This document shows, piece after piece, positions 30,289 to 43,047 of a stretch of DNA of 64,000 bases (positions are counted from its first letter, which is position 1; each line of letters opens with the position of its first letter). Source of the DNA: Eurosta solidaginis (Eukaryota; Arthropoda; Insecta; Diptera; Tephritidae); assembly GCF_040869045.1 (NCBI RefSeq), contig NC_090320.1, forward strand, positions 117,623,112-117,687,111, read 5' to 3'. The notes beneath the pieces are model-generated. The model was given only the letters and a program-made list of their open reading frames with translations. It was not told where the DNA came from and made no database searches. The translations under genes were made by a program, and so were the position numbers.

Positions 30289-31735
30289 TCCTCTTTCAAT
30301 TATCTTCAACAACTCTCTGGCCACTGGGACATTTGTGGATGACTGGAAGCTAACTTCAATTTCTCCGATATTCAAGAGTGGTAACAAAAATAATGTTCGT
30401 AATTACAGACCTATTTCGAAGCTTTCATGTGTTTCCAAACTTTTTGAGATTATAGTAAATGATAAAATATACTTTGCAGTAAAGGGCCTAATTTCGAATA
30501 ATCAGCACGGATTTGTTTCAAAACGGTCCACTGTTACTAACTTATCTATTTTTTCTGAATACTGCTTTTCCGCTTTTCATAATAGATTGCAAGTTGATAC
30601 AATATACACTGACTTTTCAAAGGCTTTCGACAAGGTTTCGCACCAGATACTCTTGGCTAAGCTTCTGGCTTTGGGTTTTCATTCCACATTTTTGAAGTGG
30701 ATTGCGTCGTATCTTTCAAATAGACAATGCGTTGTTGAAATAGACAACGCCACGTCCCAGCCCTTCATTGCTTCCTCTGGGGTCCCGCAAGGAAGTATTC
30801 TAGGGCCTCTATTTTTTATATTATTTATAAATGATATCGGCTCATGCTTCGCTTTTGCGGAATACTTGTTGTATGCAGACGATTTGAAAATTTTCGCCAC
30901 CATAAAGAGTTCTCGTGACTCTGAAAGACTGCAATCGGACCTCCTCAATGTTGAAAACTGGTGTTGTCTAAATCGTCTTACTCTTAACATCAAAAAGTGT
31001 TTTCACGTGACTTTTTCTAAATCGGCTAATGTTCTACGGACTTCATAGAGTATTACGGGCTGTGCCCTGGAATCCGTTGAGGAAATTAAAGACTTGGGTG
31101 TATTTTTTGACGCGTAATTTGGTTTCGCTAACCAAGTTAACTACGTTATTACTCGGTCTTATGCCATGCTAGCGTTCATTCGTAGAAATTGTTCAGCTTT
31201 CACTAACCCTCACACCCTCAAGTCTCTTTATTGCTCTTTTGTCAGATCGAGACTGGAGTATGCTGCTATAATTTGGAGACCATACCATACTAGTCCCTCT
31301 AATCGTATCGAGAGAGTTCAAAAAGTTTTTTTACGTTTTGCTCTCCGTTCTTTGAATTTTTCTGATCCTTTGCCGTCATATGAATCGAGATGTCTTTTAA
31401 TTGAACTGAGTACGCTTGTAAATAGATGAACCATCTTATCGTGCTCGTTTATCATTGGCTTAATTTCTGGAGCTGTTGATTGTCCATCGCTCCTGGAAAA
31501 AATTCAGTTCAATGTTCCCTGCAGAAACTTGCGGCACTTTGAGACCTTTAAAATTAGTTTTGCAAGGACCAACTATGTGATAAATGCGCCTTTTGCGAGG
31601 GCTTGTGCGGATCTCAATTTGTTTTTCAGTTCTTCAGGTGTTGACTGCACTTCTTCGTATGCAACCCTAATTAGTCATTTAAGATCTTTCTTCTCTTAAT
31701 ATTATGCTAGTCTGTAAAAATTTGTAAATTTAAAG
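30260..31735 (+). pseudogene. LINE D2 reverse transcriptase, damaged
   Basis: RT motifs in order: SISPIFKSGNKNNVRNYRPI, HGFVSKRSTVTNL, IYTDFSKAFDKVSHQ, ASSGVPQGSILGP and LLYADDLKIFA (YADD). The frame stops at 31046. The thumb continues in another phase as YCSFVRSRLEYAAIIWRPYH with a further stop near 31427. The N-terminal SPGPDG motif has been deleted. Confidence 0.82.
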
Positions 31736-31766
31736 ACTCAAATAAATAAATAAATAAATAAATAAA

Positions 31767-32587
31767 GTGCCACACTGTGACGTATGGTAAACTGCTGAGG
31801 CCACTTCATACCTCCTATCATATTGCAGAAACCTTTCTTCGTACGACTCTTGAAGTTAAAGACTTGGGGGTATACTTCGACTCAAAGTTTAATTTTAACA
31901 CTCACGTCAGCTTCACAATTTCTAAGGCGCTTTCAATGCTTGCTTTTGTCAGACGCCATTCCGCAAACTTCTCTGACCCCTACACACTCAAAGTTTTATA
32001 TACGTCCTTTGTGCGTTCCAAACTTGAGTATGCGGTTTTCATTTGGCGGCCCTACCATGCAGTTCACATCAACCGCCTGGAGCGGGTTCAAAAAATCATT
32101 ATGTGCTTCGCGCTTATTTCATTACGTTTCTCTGAACCGATCCCGTCTTATGAGTCTCGATGCCAACTAATATCCTTACTATCCCTAAACAGTCGCAGAA
32201 TTCCTTTGGCCTTGTTGTTCATTTTCGATCTTTTCACGGGCAAAATTGACTGCGCGCTGCTTCTTGAAAGACTATGCTTAAATACTCCCTGTAGAAACCT
32301 CCGCCACTTTGAAATCTTTTTATAGGGCTGAGTAGAACTGTTTATAACTCAAAAGCGCCTATTAACAGAGCCCTATCAGAAATTAATTGCTTCTCAAGTG
32401 TTTTGGATATTGATTTCTCCGACTCAAAATACGCTTTTCAACTTAAACTAAAAATTACTTAATATGTAATAATATAAATTCTTTTTGCTAGTGTTCTCCA
32501 TAGCTTAATATAAGCTGGTCTCTGTAATTTAGTCACAAGTGTCTGTAATAAACATTTGTTACTAGACTAAATAAATAAATAAATAAC
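31767..32587 (+). mobile_element. 5'-truncated CR1-like LINE D3
   Basis: It begins directly after the D2 tail in the middle of RT, and carries DLGVYFDSKFNFNTHV, YTSFVRSKLEYAVFIWRPYH and a C-terminal domain, then its own (AAAT)n tail at 32569-32584. It is similar to but clearly diverged from the equivalent D2 part. It looks like a second LINE 3' end placed in tandem. Confidence 0.75.
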
Positions 32588-32590
32588 TAT

Positions 32591-33410
32591 CACCCCTATT
32601 ATGAGTTTTTATACGATAGACGATAAACGCTTGCTAGCGTATCGTAAAAAATTAGCTTTCATATTGCGATTTCCACACGCCCGATAGATGTACTATTGTG
32701 AATGACAGCAGAGTTTTGTTTACAAATTTTTGTGAATCTATACGAAACAGATAGCAAAACAAAACGTAAATACTAACAATTCATTTATCTTGTACGTGAA
32801 AGTGGCAAAAGTTTTTAAAAGCTGTAATAATAAAATGTTTTGTGCAACCTCTGTTACCTTTTATATAAACTCAAATGAACAAATTGACGAAACTTGCATA
32901 GATGCCATAGAAAGAAGAAAATTGAGAGATGCTTCCAATTTTCTTGAAATGAACTCTACACTGTAAGTCCCTGACATACTAAAAGTAAAGAAAAAGTTTA
33001 ATAAACAAAATTGATGTTAGAGTATGTCTTAACAGAAATAGAAGGCAGTTTGCGCGCCCGTAAAAATAGGTCATCAATCCCAAATATTTTGAAGGTTTGT
33101 GCCACTTTAAGGCTTCTTGCCCAGGGTGTTGCAAAAGAGTGTTGGGAATGAGGCTTTAGTTGGGTCCTTTAGATTTTGTAATAATTTTATATTTACTTTA
33201 TTTAAATAGCTCCCAACGTATCGTGCAAAAATTTATCAACGATGGCTAGCGTAGAAAATTGAACAGTTGATGCGATAGTTAGCGTATGGCAATACCACGA
33301 TAAACGATAAACGCTAACGATCGGGTTTCACACGCTAGCATTTATTTCATAATATGGTATAACAGATTGCAAGCGTTTATCGTGTATCGTATGAGTTCAT
33401 AATAGGGGTG
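32591..33410. mobile_element. Harbinger-1, complete non-autonomous element
   Basis: The ends CACCCCTATTATGAG and CATAATAGGGGTG are inverted. TAT flanks both sides, consistent with a 3-bp target duplication. Subterminal repeats with GATAAACGCTTGC are also inverted. Inside on the plus strand is a decayed transposase start: IERRKLRDASN, then a GTAAGT donor, and after TTAACAG a frame with ILKVCATLRLLAQG. That last motif is characteristic of PIF/Harbinger transposases. A stop follows, so it cannot encode a full enzyme. Confidence 0.75.
32837..33165 (+). pseudogene. Harbinger transposase N-terminal remnant
   Basis: ATG at 32837 opens about 43 codons ending in EMNSTL at a GTAAGT donor (about 32962). 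An acceptor lies near 33035. The following frames contain ILKVCATLRLLAQGVAKECWE then TGA. The DDE catalytic core is absent. Copies at 33721 (plus) and 34430-34700 (minus) repeat the pattern with different substitutions. Confidence 0.55.
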
Positions 33411-33560
33411 TATGTGTGAGTGACAATATGAGGTTGTATGCATGCGTGTTAGCAATACATGACAGTGTATTTATGTAAATACATATGTGCAACTAAATGA
33501 ATTATGCATTGGGGTGGCCGTGTAAAATAGATACAAATATTTAGGTTCTGACCTAAACAC
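33411..33560. repeat. Segment R, copy 3, right part
   Basis: It continues the match to 15895-16035 (GTGTGAGTGACAATATGAGG onward) exactly where the left part stopped. This shows that LINE D2/D3 and Harbinger-1 were inserted into one pre-existing segment. Confidence 0.8.
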
Positions 33561-34133
33561 CTTTCATATTTTGATTTCCACACGCCCGATAGATGTACTA
33601 CTTTGAATAACAGCAGAGTTTTGTTTACAAATTTTTGTGAATCTATACGAAACAGATAGCAAAACAAAACGTAAATACTAGCAATTCATTTGTCTTGTAC
33701 GTAAAAGTGGCAAAAGTTTTTAAAAGCTGTAATAATAATATGTTTTATGCAACTTCTGTTACCTTTTATATAAACTCAAATGAACAATTTGGCGAAACTC
33801 ACATAGAGGACACAGAAAGAAGAAAATTGAGAGGTGCTTCCAATCTTCTTGAAATGAACTCTACACTGTAAGTACTTGACATACTAAAAGTAAAAAAAAA
33901 AAGTTTAATAAAAAAAATTGATTAATGAGTATGTCTTAACAGAAATAGAAGGCAGTTTGCGCCATCCTTCCCAAATATTTTGAAGGTTTGTGCCACTTTA
34001 AGGTTTCTTGCCCAGGGTGTTACAACAGAGTGTTGGGAATGAGGCTTTAGTTGGATTCTTTTGAATTATGTAATAATTTTATATTTACTTTTATTTAAAT
34101 AGCTCCCAACGTATCGTGGAAAAATTTAACTAA
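33561..34133. mobile_element. Harbinger-1, second copy, truncated
   Basis: Direct orientation relative to the complete copy. It contains the same transposase-like start (ERRKLRGASN, donor GTAAGT) and ends before the right terminal repeat. Both terminal repeats are missing. Confidence 0.75.
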
Positions 34134-34710
34134 CACCCCTATTATGAAGTCGTACGATACACGATAAACGCTTGCAATCTGTTCTACCGTATTATAAAAT
34201 AAATTCTAGCGTGTGAAACCCGATCGTTAGCGTTTATCGTTTATAGTGGTATTGCCATGCGCTAACTATCGCATACGCTGTTCAATTTTCTACGCTAGCT
34301 ATCGTTGATAAATTTTTCCACGATACGTTGGGAACTATTTAAATAAAAGTAAATATACAATTATTACATAATCCAAAATAATCCAACTACAGGCTCATTC
34401 CCAGCACTCTGTTGCAACACCCTGGGCAAGAAGCCTTAAAGCGGCACAAACCTTCAAAATATTTGAGATGGATGACCTATTTTTACGGGCGCGCAAACTG
34501 CCTTCTATTTCTGTTAAGACATACTCTGACATCAATTTTGTTTAATTAACTTTTTTTACGTTTAGTATGTCAAGTACTTACAGTGTAGAGTTCATTTCAA
34601 GAAGATTGGAAGCATCTCTCAATTTTCTTCTTTCTGTGGAATCTATGCAAGTTTCGTCAATTTGTCCTTTTGAGCTTATATAAAAGGTAACAGAGGTTGC
34701 AGAAAACATT
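34134..34710. mobile_element. Harbinger-1, third copy, inverted and truncated
   Basis: It starts with CACCCCTATTATGAAG and runs in reverse orientation relative to the first copy, through the transposase-like region, to just short of its other end, where Harbinger-2 begins. With the previous copy it forms an inverted pair. Confidence 0.75.
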
Positions 34711-34961
34711 GGCCCCTATTATGAGACAAATTCGATCTTCTACTGTGGTCGAAAGAGTTGTTCGAACGAATTTCCATTCGGTATTATGACACTCATTCGA
34801 TCAAGACTAGTGTCATTGTTCGATAATTCGATAAATTCAACCGTTCAGAAAAGCACATTCCCATCATCTCTCATATAAAATAAAAGCAAAATTATTTATT
34901 ATGAAGAAAAAAGCTTAGGTATTGGAACAAGCCAGAAGTATAAAATGCTGAAATGAATTTC
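34711..34961. mobile_element. Harbinger-2 end fragment
   Basis: GGCCCCTATTATGAGACAAATTCGATCTT starts here. About 200 bp match, in inverted orientation, the fragment ending at 44326, through a shared GATAAATTCA and an AAATAAAA stretch. It ends at the boundary of duplication block A'. Confidence 0.7.
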
Positions 34962-37733
34962 AAAATGTAGATCCTGATCAAGCGTCACATCCAAGATTTT
35001 GGGGTGCAAACAGTCGGTAGAGTAGTGCCATCGACGTGGATGTTCAAAATGGTCGACATTTGGGACGTCCATGTTGTAAATAAGGTCGCGGAGGATTTAG
35101 TCGGTGATAATGTCAGGTTTCGCGAGGCGATAAAACTGGAGAGATCAGGGAGGTAGCCGTCTATTCTGTTGCAGACCTCATCGATCTGTGGGCCTGGGCC
35201 TGTGGCCATTATTGTGCAGTCATCGGCGTATGAAACGATAGTGACTCCTTCTGGTGGCGAAGGTAGATTAGATATGTACAAATTAAACAAAAGTGTGGAT
35301 GGGACACCACCCCTGGCACCCCTTGTTTAATTTTTCTTGGTTTTGATGTTTCGTTTCTAAATTGCACCGATGCCTGCCGACCACCCAGATAATTTGTGGT
35401 GCACCTTTTAAGACATGGGGCAGGGTAGACCCTTCGAGGTCTTGCAGTAACGTGCCATGGTTGACCGTATCAAAAGCTTTTGATAGGTCTAGCGCTACGA
35501 GTACTGTTCTATGGTGGCGGTTTTGATTTAAACCGCAATTAATCTGTGTGCTGATGGCATTTAGCGCGGTGGTGGTGCTATGGAGTTTTCTGAAGCCATG
35601 CTGATGACAGGCTAGCTGCAAATTTGCTTGGAAGTAGGGTAGCGAAATGGCTTCAAGCGTCTTTGTTACTGGCGATAGGAGAGATATCGGACGATACGAC
35701 TCTCATATGTTAGCTTGTTTCCCAGGCTTTAGTAGCGAGACCACCTTGGTCATTTTCCATTTTTCGGGTATGACAAAGGTGGAAAGAGACAGGTTGAAAA
35801 CATGTGCTAAATATTTGAAACCCTCTTTCCCTAGGCTTTTAAGCATCGGCATGGCTATGCCGTCTGGGCCCACTGCTTTGGATGGTTTAGCGTGACCAAT
35901 GGCATCCTCAACCTCTCTGGCGGTGATGGTAATTGGTGACGCGCTGAATTTATGTTTATGTGTGTGTCTGTTGGCCTCCGTCTATCTTTGTCGACCGTAG
36001 AATTCATTACATATTGACGGCAGAAAGCGCTCGCGCATTTTTTCGAATCCGACAGCACTTTATCGCCGAAGGCGATGGAAACTTTGTCATTGTGCACAGA
36101 CGGATTCGATAGGGACTTAACGGTGGACCAAAGTTTACCCAAACCGGAAGAGAGGTTACAACCTCTTAAGTGCTCCTCCCATTTCGCCCGCTTGTGTTCA
36201 TCCACAAGCAATCTGATGCGTTAGTTTATATCCATTATTTGGGGGTCACCTGGGTCGAGCTGTCTTATAAGGTCACGTTCTCTCGCTAAATTTGCGGCCT
36301 CCGCCGGGAAGTGAGGCCGAATTTCGGGAATTCTCCAGGCGGGAATGAAACGTGCCGCCGCGGTTTCAATGACATTGCGGAAAGCATGCTCCCCTTGGCA
36401 TGCGTCAGTCGGGATAGGGAGGGCAGCAAAGAGGTTGTCTGTAAAATATTTGTATTCGTCCCACTTTCCTTTTTTAAAGTTTATGAGAGTGCGTTTTTCT
36501 GTAACGATGAGTCGGCGGTACGCTCGAACGAAATAAGTATAGGCAGGTGGTCGGATGCCAATGTTACTATCGGCTACCAGTTGACGCAGTTTACGAGTTC
36601 TGCGCTCACGATTGAGATATCCGGCGAACTGTGACAGCTTCCTACCATATGTGTGGTGGCGTCTCCGTTTATTGTGCAGAATGTCGTTTCTTCTATTTGA
36701 TCCGCCAACATCTCAACCCTACTGTCCGCCCGCAAGTTCGAATGCCATAGATCGTGATGGGCATTAAAGTCGCCTAAGATAATGCGATTGTTGCCAGTGA
36801 GTAAGGCGCTAATATTAGGGCGGTATCCACTGGGGCAACAGGTGGCAGGATGGATGTAGATGTTGATGATTTCTAGGTTTGTATCGCCTGACCGGACAGA
36901 TAGGCCTTGACGTTCTAAGACATTGTCCTGCGGTCGATGCCAGGAACAAATATATGATATTGCACAGAGTGGTGTATGATAAACGCGAGGCCACCTCCAT
37001 TTCCGCTGATGCGATCTTTTCTGTGGAAATTATACCCAGAACAGGTTTGCAGTGCAGATCTTGCTGTGAGTTTAGTCTCTTGAATCGCAGCAATGCGGAT
37101 GTTGTGCCGCTTCATGAAATCGACTATCTCCGTGATCTTCCCAGTTAATCCATTACAGTTTAACTGCATAATTCTGAAGTGCATAGCGTGAGACGTCGCC
37201 ACTCTGGGAGTCAGTGACGGGTGACTACGCCTGGGTTGAGGAAGGTCAGGACGCAACTGCTGCAGCGGGTACTAGTTGTGGCTTGCTCAGCAGCTGGGCT
37301 GCTGTAAAATAGTGGGGGCGCTAAGGCGTAGACTACGGGACGCCCTTGGACGTGAACAGGAAAGAGCCACAAAAGATTTGTAAAAGTTACGTGGACGTCG
37401 GGTTTTGGGATCAAGCCCATAACAACCTGTCCGATGCAACCATCCCTTACACGAGACACACTGAACAGAGTATGACCGTCCTAAAAAGATTCTTTTTCCG
37501 CAGATGCATCAAAACCATTTCTCAGGACCGGGGTCAGGAGATGGACCCGGATTGGATTCGATACCTTCCCGGAGCAAGAGAATATGGAGCATTCCCGCTG
37601 CAAGGAGCTGCTGGGAGGATGACAATTTGTGGGAGGGACGCAATAAATTAAATGGGGTTACACTGAAATGAAAAATCATCGGGAAAAATCCCGAGTCGCT
37701 CCGGTACATAGAACCGACTGCCTTGGGAAGCGA
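34962..37733 (-). mobile_element. Jockey/I-like LINE, copy 2 (J2), 3'-truncated
   Basis: This is the duplicate of J1, lacking the portion beyond the RT because the block boundary cuts it at 34962. YADD (34985-35290 frame), LSKAFDTVNH, endonuclease and the zinc-finger/2A-like N-terminus (GIESNPGP, 37542-37565) are present. It shares the J1 stops (TAG in NCVNW, TAA after IMDIN). It retains about 20 bp near 37315-37336 that J1 lost and that the copy at 63500 also has. Confidence 0.88.
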
Positions 37734-38602
37734 TCAAATAATTTTGTTTTAACTTCTTCGGATGACGGATACGATTGTCTTCCTTCGAAACCGATTAATA
37801 GTGGCATGAGCTGCTCTGGCAAGCCCAGACAGTAAATTCCAGCCAACCAGCGATCGTCAACTTCCCATCCTGCGCTATTTAATTTGTGGTAAATAGAAGT
37901 AATGGATTCTATGTACGATTCCATAGATTGACAGTTTTCGAATTTGATCGAAACAAATTTGATTAACAGACTGACTGTTCGTAGAAACCCTGTATCTTCA
38001 TATAATTTTTAAGTTTCTCCCATATCTCTAGTGCAGTTTTACATGATCTAATATGCACATATATAGATTTCTCCACAGACAGCACTAGTGTAGCCTTTGC
38101 CTCCCCAAGTTTAGAGACACCTTTTTCAAAAGCAACCGAGGTTTCAGTGTTTATGGTAATGCAATTGGTGAGCCCCTTCGACTCCAATAAGTTTTCCATT
38201 GCAAATGACCAATCGTGGTAATTATCGCCGCCAGGCAACTTCTCAAATACAAATTATCTATGTAGTTCCGCCATCGTGTTTAACCAAGGTTTTTTTTTCT
38301 TCTTGCAACAAATGCCGTACACAATAATAATAATACCTTTAAATATAGCAACTAATGCTTTCAAATGAATTCCGATTCAATATCCCGATGATGCTTAATA
38401 CAAAATTAATTCAAATAAAAGGCCCATAACCTGTTGGAAGATATTGAATAAAACACGTGTGTATTCTTCGGCGATTTGTTGTATTAAGGGAAGAGTACAC
38501 AATTTATTTCAAAGACATTACAAGATAGAGATGAGCATGTGACAGTGTTGTGCAAACCTATATCTAGCAGATATAGACGAGTGACAGCGTTGCGTAAACT
38601 AA
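37676..38602 (-). mobile_element. Truncated Ty1/copia element, copy 2
   Basis: This is the duplicate of 14674-15542, with the same Gag fragments and frameshift (Gag substitutions include G-A-I to V-A-F), the same primer-binding site GGTTATGGGCC (minus, 38421-38431) and partial LTR starting at 38432. The right end is again the Harbinger-1 terminal repeat. Confidence 0.85.
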
Positions 38603-38668
38603 CACCCCTATTATGAATTTTCATACGATAGACGATAAACGCTTGCTACCGTATCCTAAAAAATGTCT
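38603..38668. mobile_element. Harbinger-1 terminal repeat fragment, duplicate
   Basis: This is the same fragment as at 15543, carried along by the large duplication. Confidence 0.7.
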
Positions 38669-38684
38669 ATTCTAGCACGGTGCG

Positions 38685-39083
38685 TGGTAGCACGGAGAAT
38701 ATATGTATATATATGAAAAAAGGGATAAAAAGGTAAATATTTGTATAAGTAATAATGACAATAATTAGTTTATTTTGTATTATTACGTTTGGTATGTGGC
38801 GTGACAGCAGCAGCGACTTTCTTCCTCCGTGGTTGAAACAGAACAGCAGAACGGACCGAGGATCGTGCGGGGGTTTTCGAAGGGATATTTTTTATCGGAT
38901 GGAAAACTCAGTTGCCCGTGTTATGCTGCTTATATGTGTGAGTGACAATATGAGGTTGTATGCATGCGTGTTAGCAATACATGACAGTGTTTATGTAAAT
39001 ACATATGTGCAACTAAATGAATTATGCATTGGGGTGGCCGTGTAAAATAGATACAAATATTTAGGTTCTGAGCTAAACATGCC
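38685..39083. repeat. Segment R, copy 2
   Basis: It matches 15625-16040 with a deletion of roughly 30 bp near 38850 (the CAAACAAGAAAA part). Confidence 0.75.
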
Positions 39084-40067
39084 GGCCCCCTTGCGGTAAG
39101 CAACACATGTGAGAGGAATTCCATGCTTCAGCTGTCACGCACAGTAGTATTTAAAAACTAGATTTAATTTTTTGTTTATTTTGAACAAATGTGTGTTGGC
39201 TGATCGCGCCCGTACTTCATCGATAATAGAGGCCTATAGGAAGAAAAGAAGCAAAATATTAAAGCTGAAAACAAGAACGGGTTACAATTCAACGCACTTT
39301 ATTAGTATAAACCTCGTTTGGATTTCGAGGTTTTCGTAGTCTGGTCGAAGAGGACATGTCCCCGTTCCACATTTCGACGATTGTAAGATTCTTTTCCATC
39401 TGGACAAAGAGGCCAAGTCTCCGTTCCAGATTTTAACTTTATGAGATTTAAGGTTATATCCAGACGGAAAGGACGGGTCTCCGTGCCAGATTGGATTTAT
39501 TTTGTTATTTTTGGTTTTAATTTTAATAAAATGTTTTATTTTAAATGAATATTGGTTGGGTGGCGAACGCTTTAATAATTTTGAGTTATTTCGAAAGTTA
39601 TATTGACCCTCTAACATGCCTTTATGTGGCTGGCAACTCCACTCCACGAAAACTTGTAATTTGGACTACGACCGAAAAATTTGTTATTTCCAATATGATC
39701 GAAAGTTTGTAGCTATATTTTTATTTTGTGACTACTTTTGTCACAAGATTCCTGCCACCCAAGAAAGGTTTCGCATTTTAGGCTAGTTTTTGTAGTATTC
39801 GACAAAAACTCTTGCTAAATAATGTTTAGTTGTAACTCATTCTTAACCTTTAACGTTTTTTCCCATTTCTTTTGCCATTCGTGGTTATTTTTACAAGATT
39901 AAGTAAAACATTCATGACACATTTAATTTTGAATATTGATGGAAAAAAAAGTTGGTTCCTGTGATGCGCCTCGGAAACACGCATACTGAAAATTGGTGCT
40001 TATTTATTTTGCTGAAATGGCAACACCACCAGCGAAATTGAAGTGTTAAGTGAAAGAGAATGAATGA
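39084..40067. other. Unassigned sequence in block A'
   Basis: This is the duplicate of 16041-17011 and has no recognised gene. Confidence 0.4.
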
Positions 40068-40249
40068 ATGACAAATGGAAGAAGAAGAATGTCATTACAT
40101 AATAAACATGATGATGGTAAGTAAACAAGTTGTAAAATTTTATAATTTCTGTTAAATTAATCATTTTAATAGCTTCTTGTTTTCTTTTCTTTTCAGATTA
40201 TGCAAATTACTATGAACTCCTTGGGGTAAACACGTACTTGCACGCCTGA
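40068..40249 (+). CDS. Candidate spliced mini-gene with J-domain-like start, copy 2
   Basis: Exon 40068-40116, donor GTAAGT, acceptor TTTTCAG at 40196, exon 40197-40249. The product ends in DYANYYELLGV plus a few residues. Relative to copy 1, TAT to TAC and GAG to GAA are silent and CAC to AAC changes His to Asn. The exon lengths (49 and 53) are kept while the intron has changed in length. Confidence 0.3.
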
Positions 40250-41470
40250 ATATTGATTCACCCCAAAAAGAATGGTTTGAGGTTTTGCCCTTCACGGATG
40301 AAGGTGGACATCAAACAAATTTACATATGCCAATTATGTACCGGAATAATGTAAGATGTTTTAAGACAAGATGTGCATTTAAGTTTTCTTTCTAGTTTTT
40401 GTGCTAGAAAATCCAGAAATGATCGCAGAAGCGATCAGTTGTAAATATTAGTTTATTTGTGCAAAGTTAATTGCAATTTTGTTTTTGTAGTGCATTCCTT
40501 GTCTCACAATACCCAACAAAAAATGTTGTGAGTTATTGTAAGAAATAAGAGAAAGCATTTAAACTTTAAAAAAATGTTGTTATGTATTGGAAAAAAAGAA
40601 ATGCACAATTTACGAATATGGGTTTTGTTTAATTTTTGTAATTTTTTAATGCAATGGTTAAAAACCATTGTACAAAACGCAATGCAAGCCATTATTTATA
40701 CTCTTATTGAGTAGTTTTAATGATATCGGTTTGATATCTACTAATTATACCCGCATGTGGATGGGTATAATAGGAATTTTTTTTTGCGGTTTAGATTTCT
40801 TATGTAGTTAGTCCAATTACACCAACTTGACTTAACATGATAAATTAATTTTATAATGAATGATGCCGGTTGTGTTAACCAAAGTTTTGTCAAGTTATTG
40901 TAGTTGGACTGTTATTTGTCTGAAACAATATTAAACCCTTTTATATTTAGGAACAGCTGAACTGAAAAGGATTTTTAAACGGAAGAAAACGAGCCCAAAT
41001 GACTAAATGAATGTATTTCCCTGCGGCTACTGAACGTTTGTACGTAGTAATATGCTTGTAGTTAGTTTGGTAGGTTGTTTATATATTTTATATATGTTTT
41101 CGCTGGGGATATAGGTTATTTTTCAAGGATTTCGTTTTTAGTTTTCATAGACTTGGTATCTGCACCCTGTTGACTTTTACTTTTTAATTTTGAAATAAAA
41201 GTTTTTATTTTGTACGCCAACTCTGGCTAAGCAAGTCGAAAGTTTCTTTGCTCGTCTTTTTGAAAATTTAATTAATTGGTTTAAAGTCTCAAACAATTGT
41301 GAGAATTGCTAAATACATGGTTATATCCTTTCTATTGATTGGAAGTTAGTGGACGCTTTTTGCTCTCTGGCGTATTTCTTGTAAAAGTGGATAGTTGTGA
41401 ATCTAAAATTAAATTGCAGTGCAACAACAATAACTAATGCACTTATAAATTTAATTGCATGCAACAACAA
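40250..41470. other. Unassigned AT-rich sequence in block A'
   Basis: This is the duplicate of 17197-18400, with about 18 extra bases near 41015 and no gene. Confidence 0.4.
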
Positions 41471-41652
41471 CTAGTGCGTAGAACAAGTAAATACACTTTG
41501 CGCCATTACTAACTAACCTCACACTTGCCAAGCGGTCAACTGCGCCACTTGTGTGTGAAGACATCTTTCCATCAGTTTATATAAAGGTGACCAGACGTTC
41601 ATTATTGAATCTACTTGCTCGCTTTGTTTTCGTTTTTGATCTCAACTTAATT

Positions 41653-43047
41653 ATGGATGACTTTTGCGGAAAATGTGATAAGGGTTTTGGTCGTATTGAC
41701 AATACAAGTGTGCCGTGTAATGGCTTTTGTAAAAAGCGCTTCCATCGTGTGTGCTGTGAGGGCGCCATCACTGAATATGACGTTAAACTAATAAAATCAA
41801 ATTATCATATACGCTACATGTGTGCGGAGTGTGTAAATGCGCCTATTAAAATTTCGAAGGCATTTGACTCCGTCCTAGCCTCTCAAAAACTGGGGCTGGA
41901 AGCCATAATGACTGCCTTTGAAGTAAAATTCAGGGATTTGTCTACCCAAATAGATGGCATAAAAAACTTAATTTGTTGTAACCAAACTGTTAACATAGAG
42001 GAAGAAAAAAGTAGCAACAAGGACAAAGCAAGTTCAAATAAGCGCAGTGCTAAAAATAAGAATAAAAACAAAAACAAAAAGAACAATCGTTATAACATTG
42101 GTGTATTGCCTGCCGAAATCGGTGCGCTCAAAGCTGCAGTGAGTTCGTGTACTTTTCCCCCAAAACACAACAACGATGCTATGCTTACATATGCAATGGA
42201 TCTATGCACTTTCTCGCCGCTGCCTTCTGGCTCGCATTCGCAGTGTACGGGTCCCCCTCTCAACACTCCTCTAGAAGGTTCACAGCTACATATAGCTAAT
42301 ATTGCATCGGCTATGCTCACACCTACACACCTCTCTGTGCCTATCCCACCTTCGTTTTCGTCAATTGTTTTGTCACCATCCGCTGTCTGCAGGGACGCCA
42401 GGCTGTCTACTGTTGAAAATTCTGGCGCCGCTAATTCAATCAATTTCACCGCCGCCGATAATGTACATATTGTCGTCCCACATACTAATAATGATGCCGT
42501 CGACACCTCAAGTACCTCTTATGCTGTAAATACCAATGATAAGCCTCATTCCGCTAATATTGGGTCTCCTGATAACGCTCATAATATTATTAATGATGTT
42601 AATACTGGAATGCAACCTGAGGCCCACAGAGAGATTACTGCTGTGCCGCCTCGTAGGTCGATATTTGTATCACGGCTTCACGCATCGTTGACGGAAGATG
42701 ACATAGTTAACTATATTGTATCCAAGCTTGATTCTAAACCTATTAAATTACGTGTTTACAAATTTAATTTTAAGTATGAAAGGGACATTTCGTCTTTTAA
42801 AATATCAGTGCCTGATGCATATTTTGACAAAATTCTTGAACAGTCTTTTTGGCCGAAACATCGGGTGGTACATTTGTTCAAAAAAAAGGCAAATGTAAGA
42901 GTTTCAAAAAAACTTACCGGACTCGGCAAGAATACCACAGACGTAAATATCGGTTTGTCTTATATATCTATTCATTATTCATTATTCTTTGGACACTCTG
43001 AAATTTTGAATAAATCTATAACAAAACTTATAATTTCAACAATTTAG
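41653..43047 (+). pseudogene. LINE D1' ORF1, C-terminus replaced
   Basis: Same start (MDDFCGKC) and domains as LINE D1 ORF1. Four residues (KEKA or equivalent) are missing by an in-frame 12-base deletion. It diverges after SYISIHY at about 42978, where the sequence jumps to another element, so the last 20 or so residues are foreign. ORF2 is absent. Confidence 0.8.

Larger units (their letters stand above)
27534..31766 (+). mobile_element. CR1-like LINE D2
   Basis: It is the same architecture as LINE D1: ORF1 with PHD-like finger, overlapping ORF2 with endonuclease and RT, and an (AAATA)n tail at 31739-31766. Inserted in segment R. It is distinct in sequence from D1. ORF1 and the endonuclease are open; the RT is damaged. 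Confidence 0.85.
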
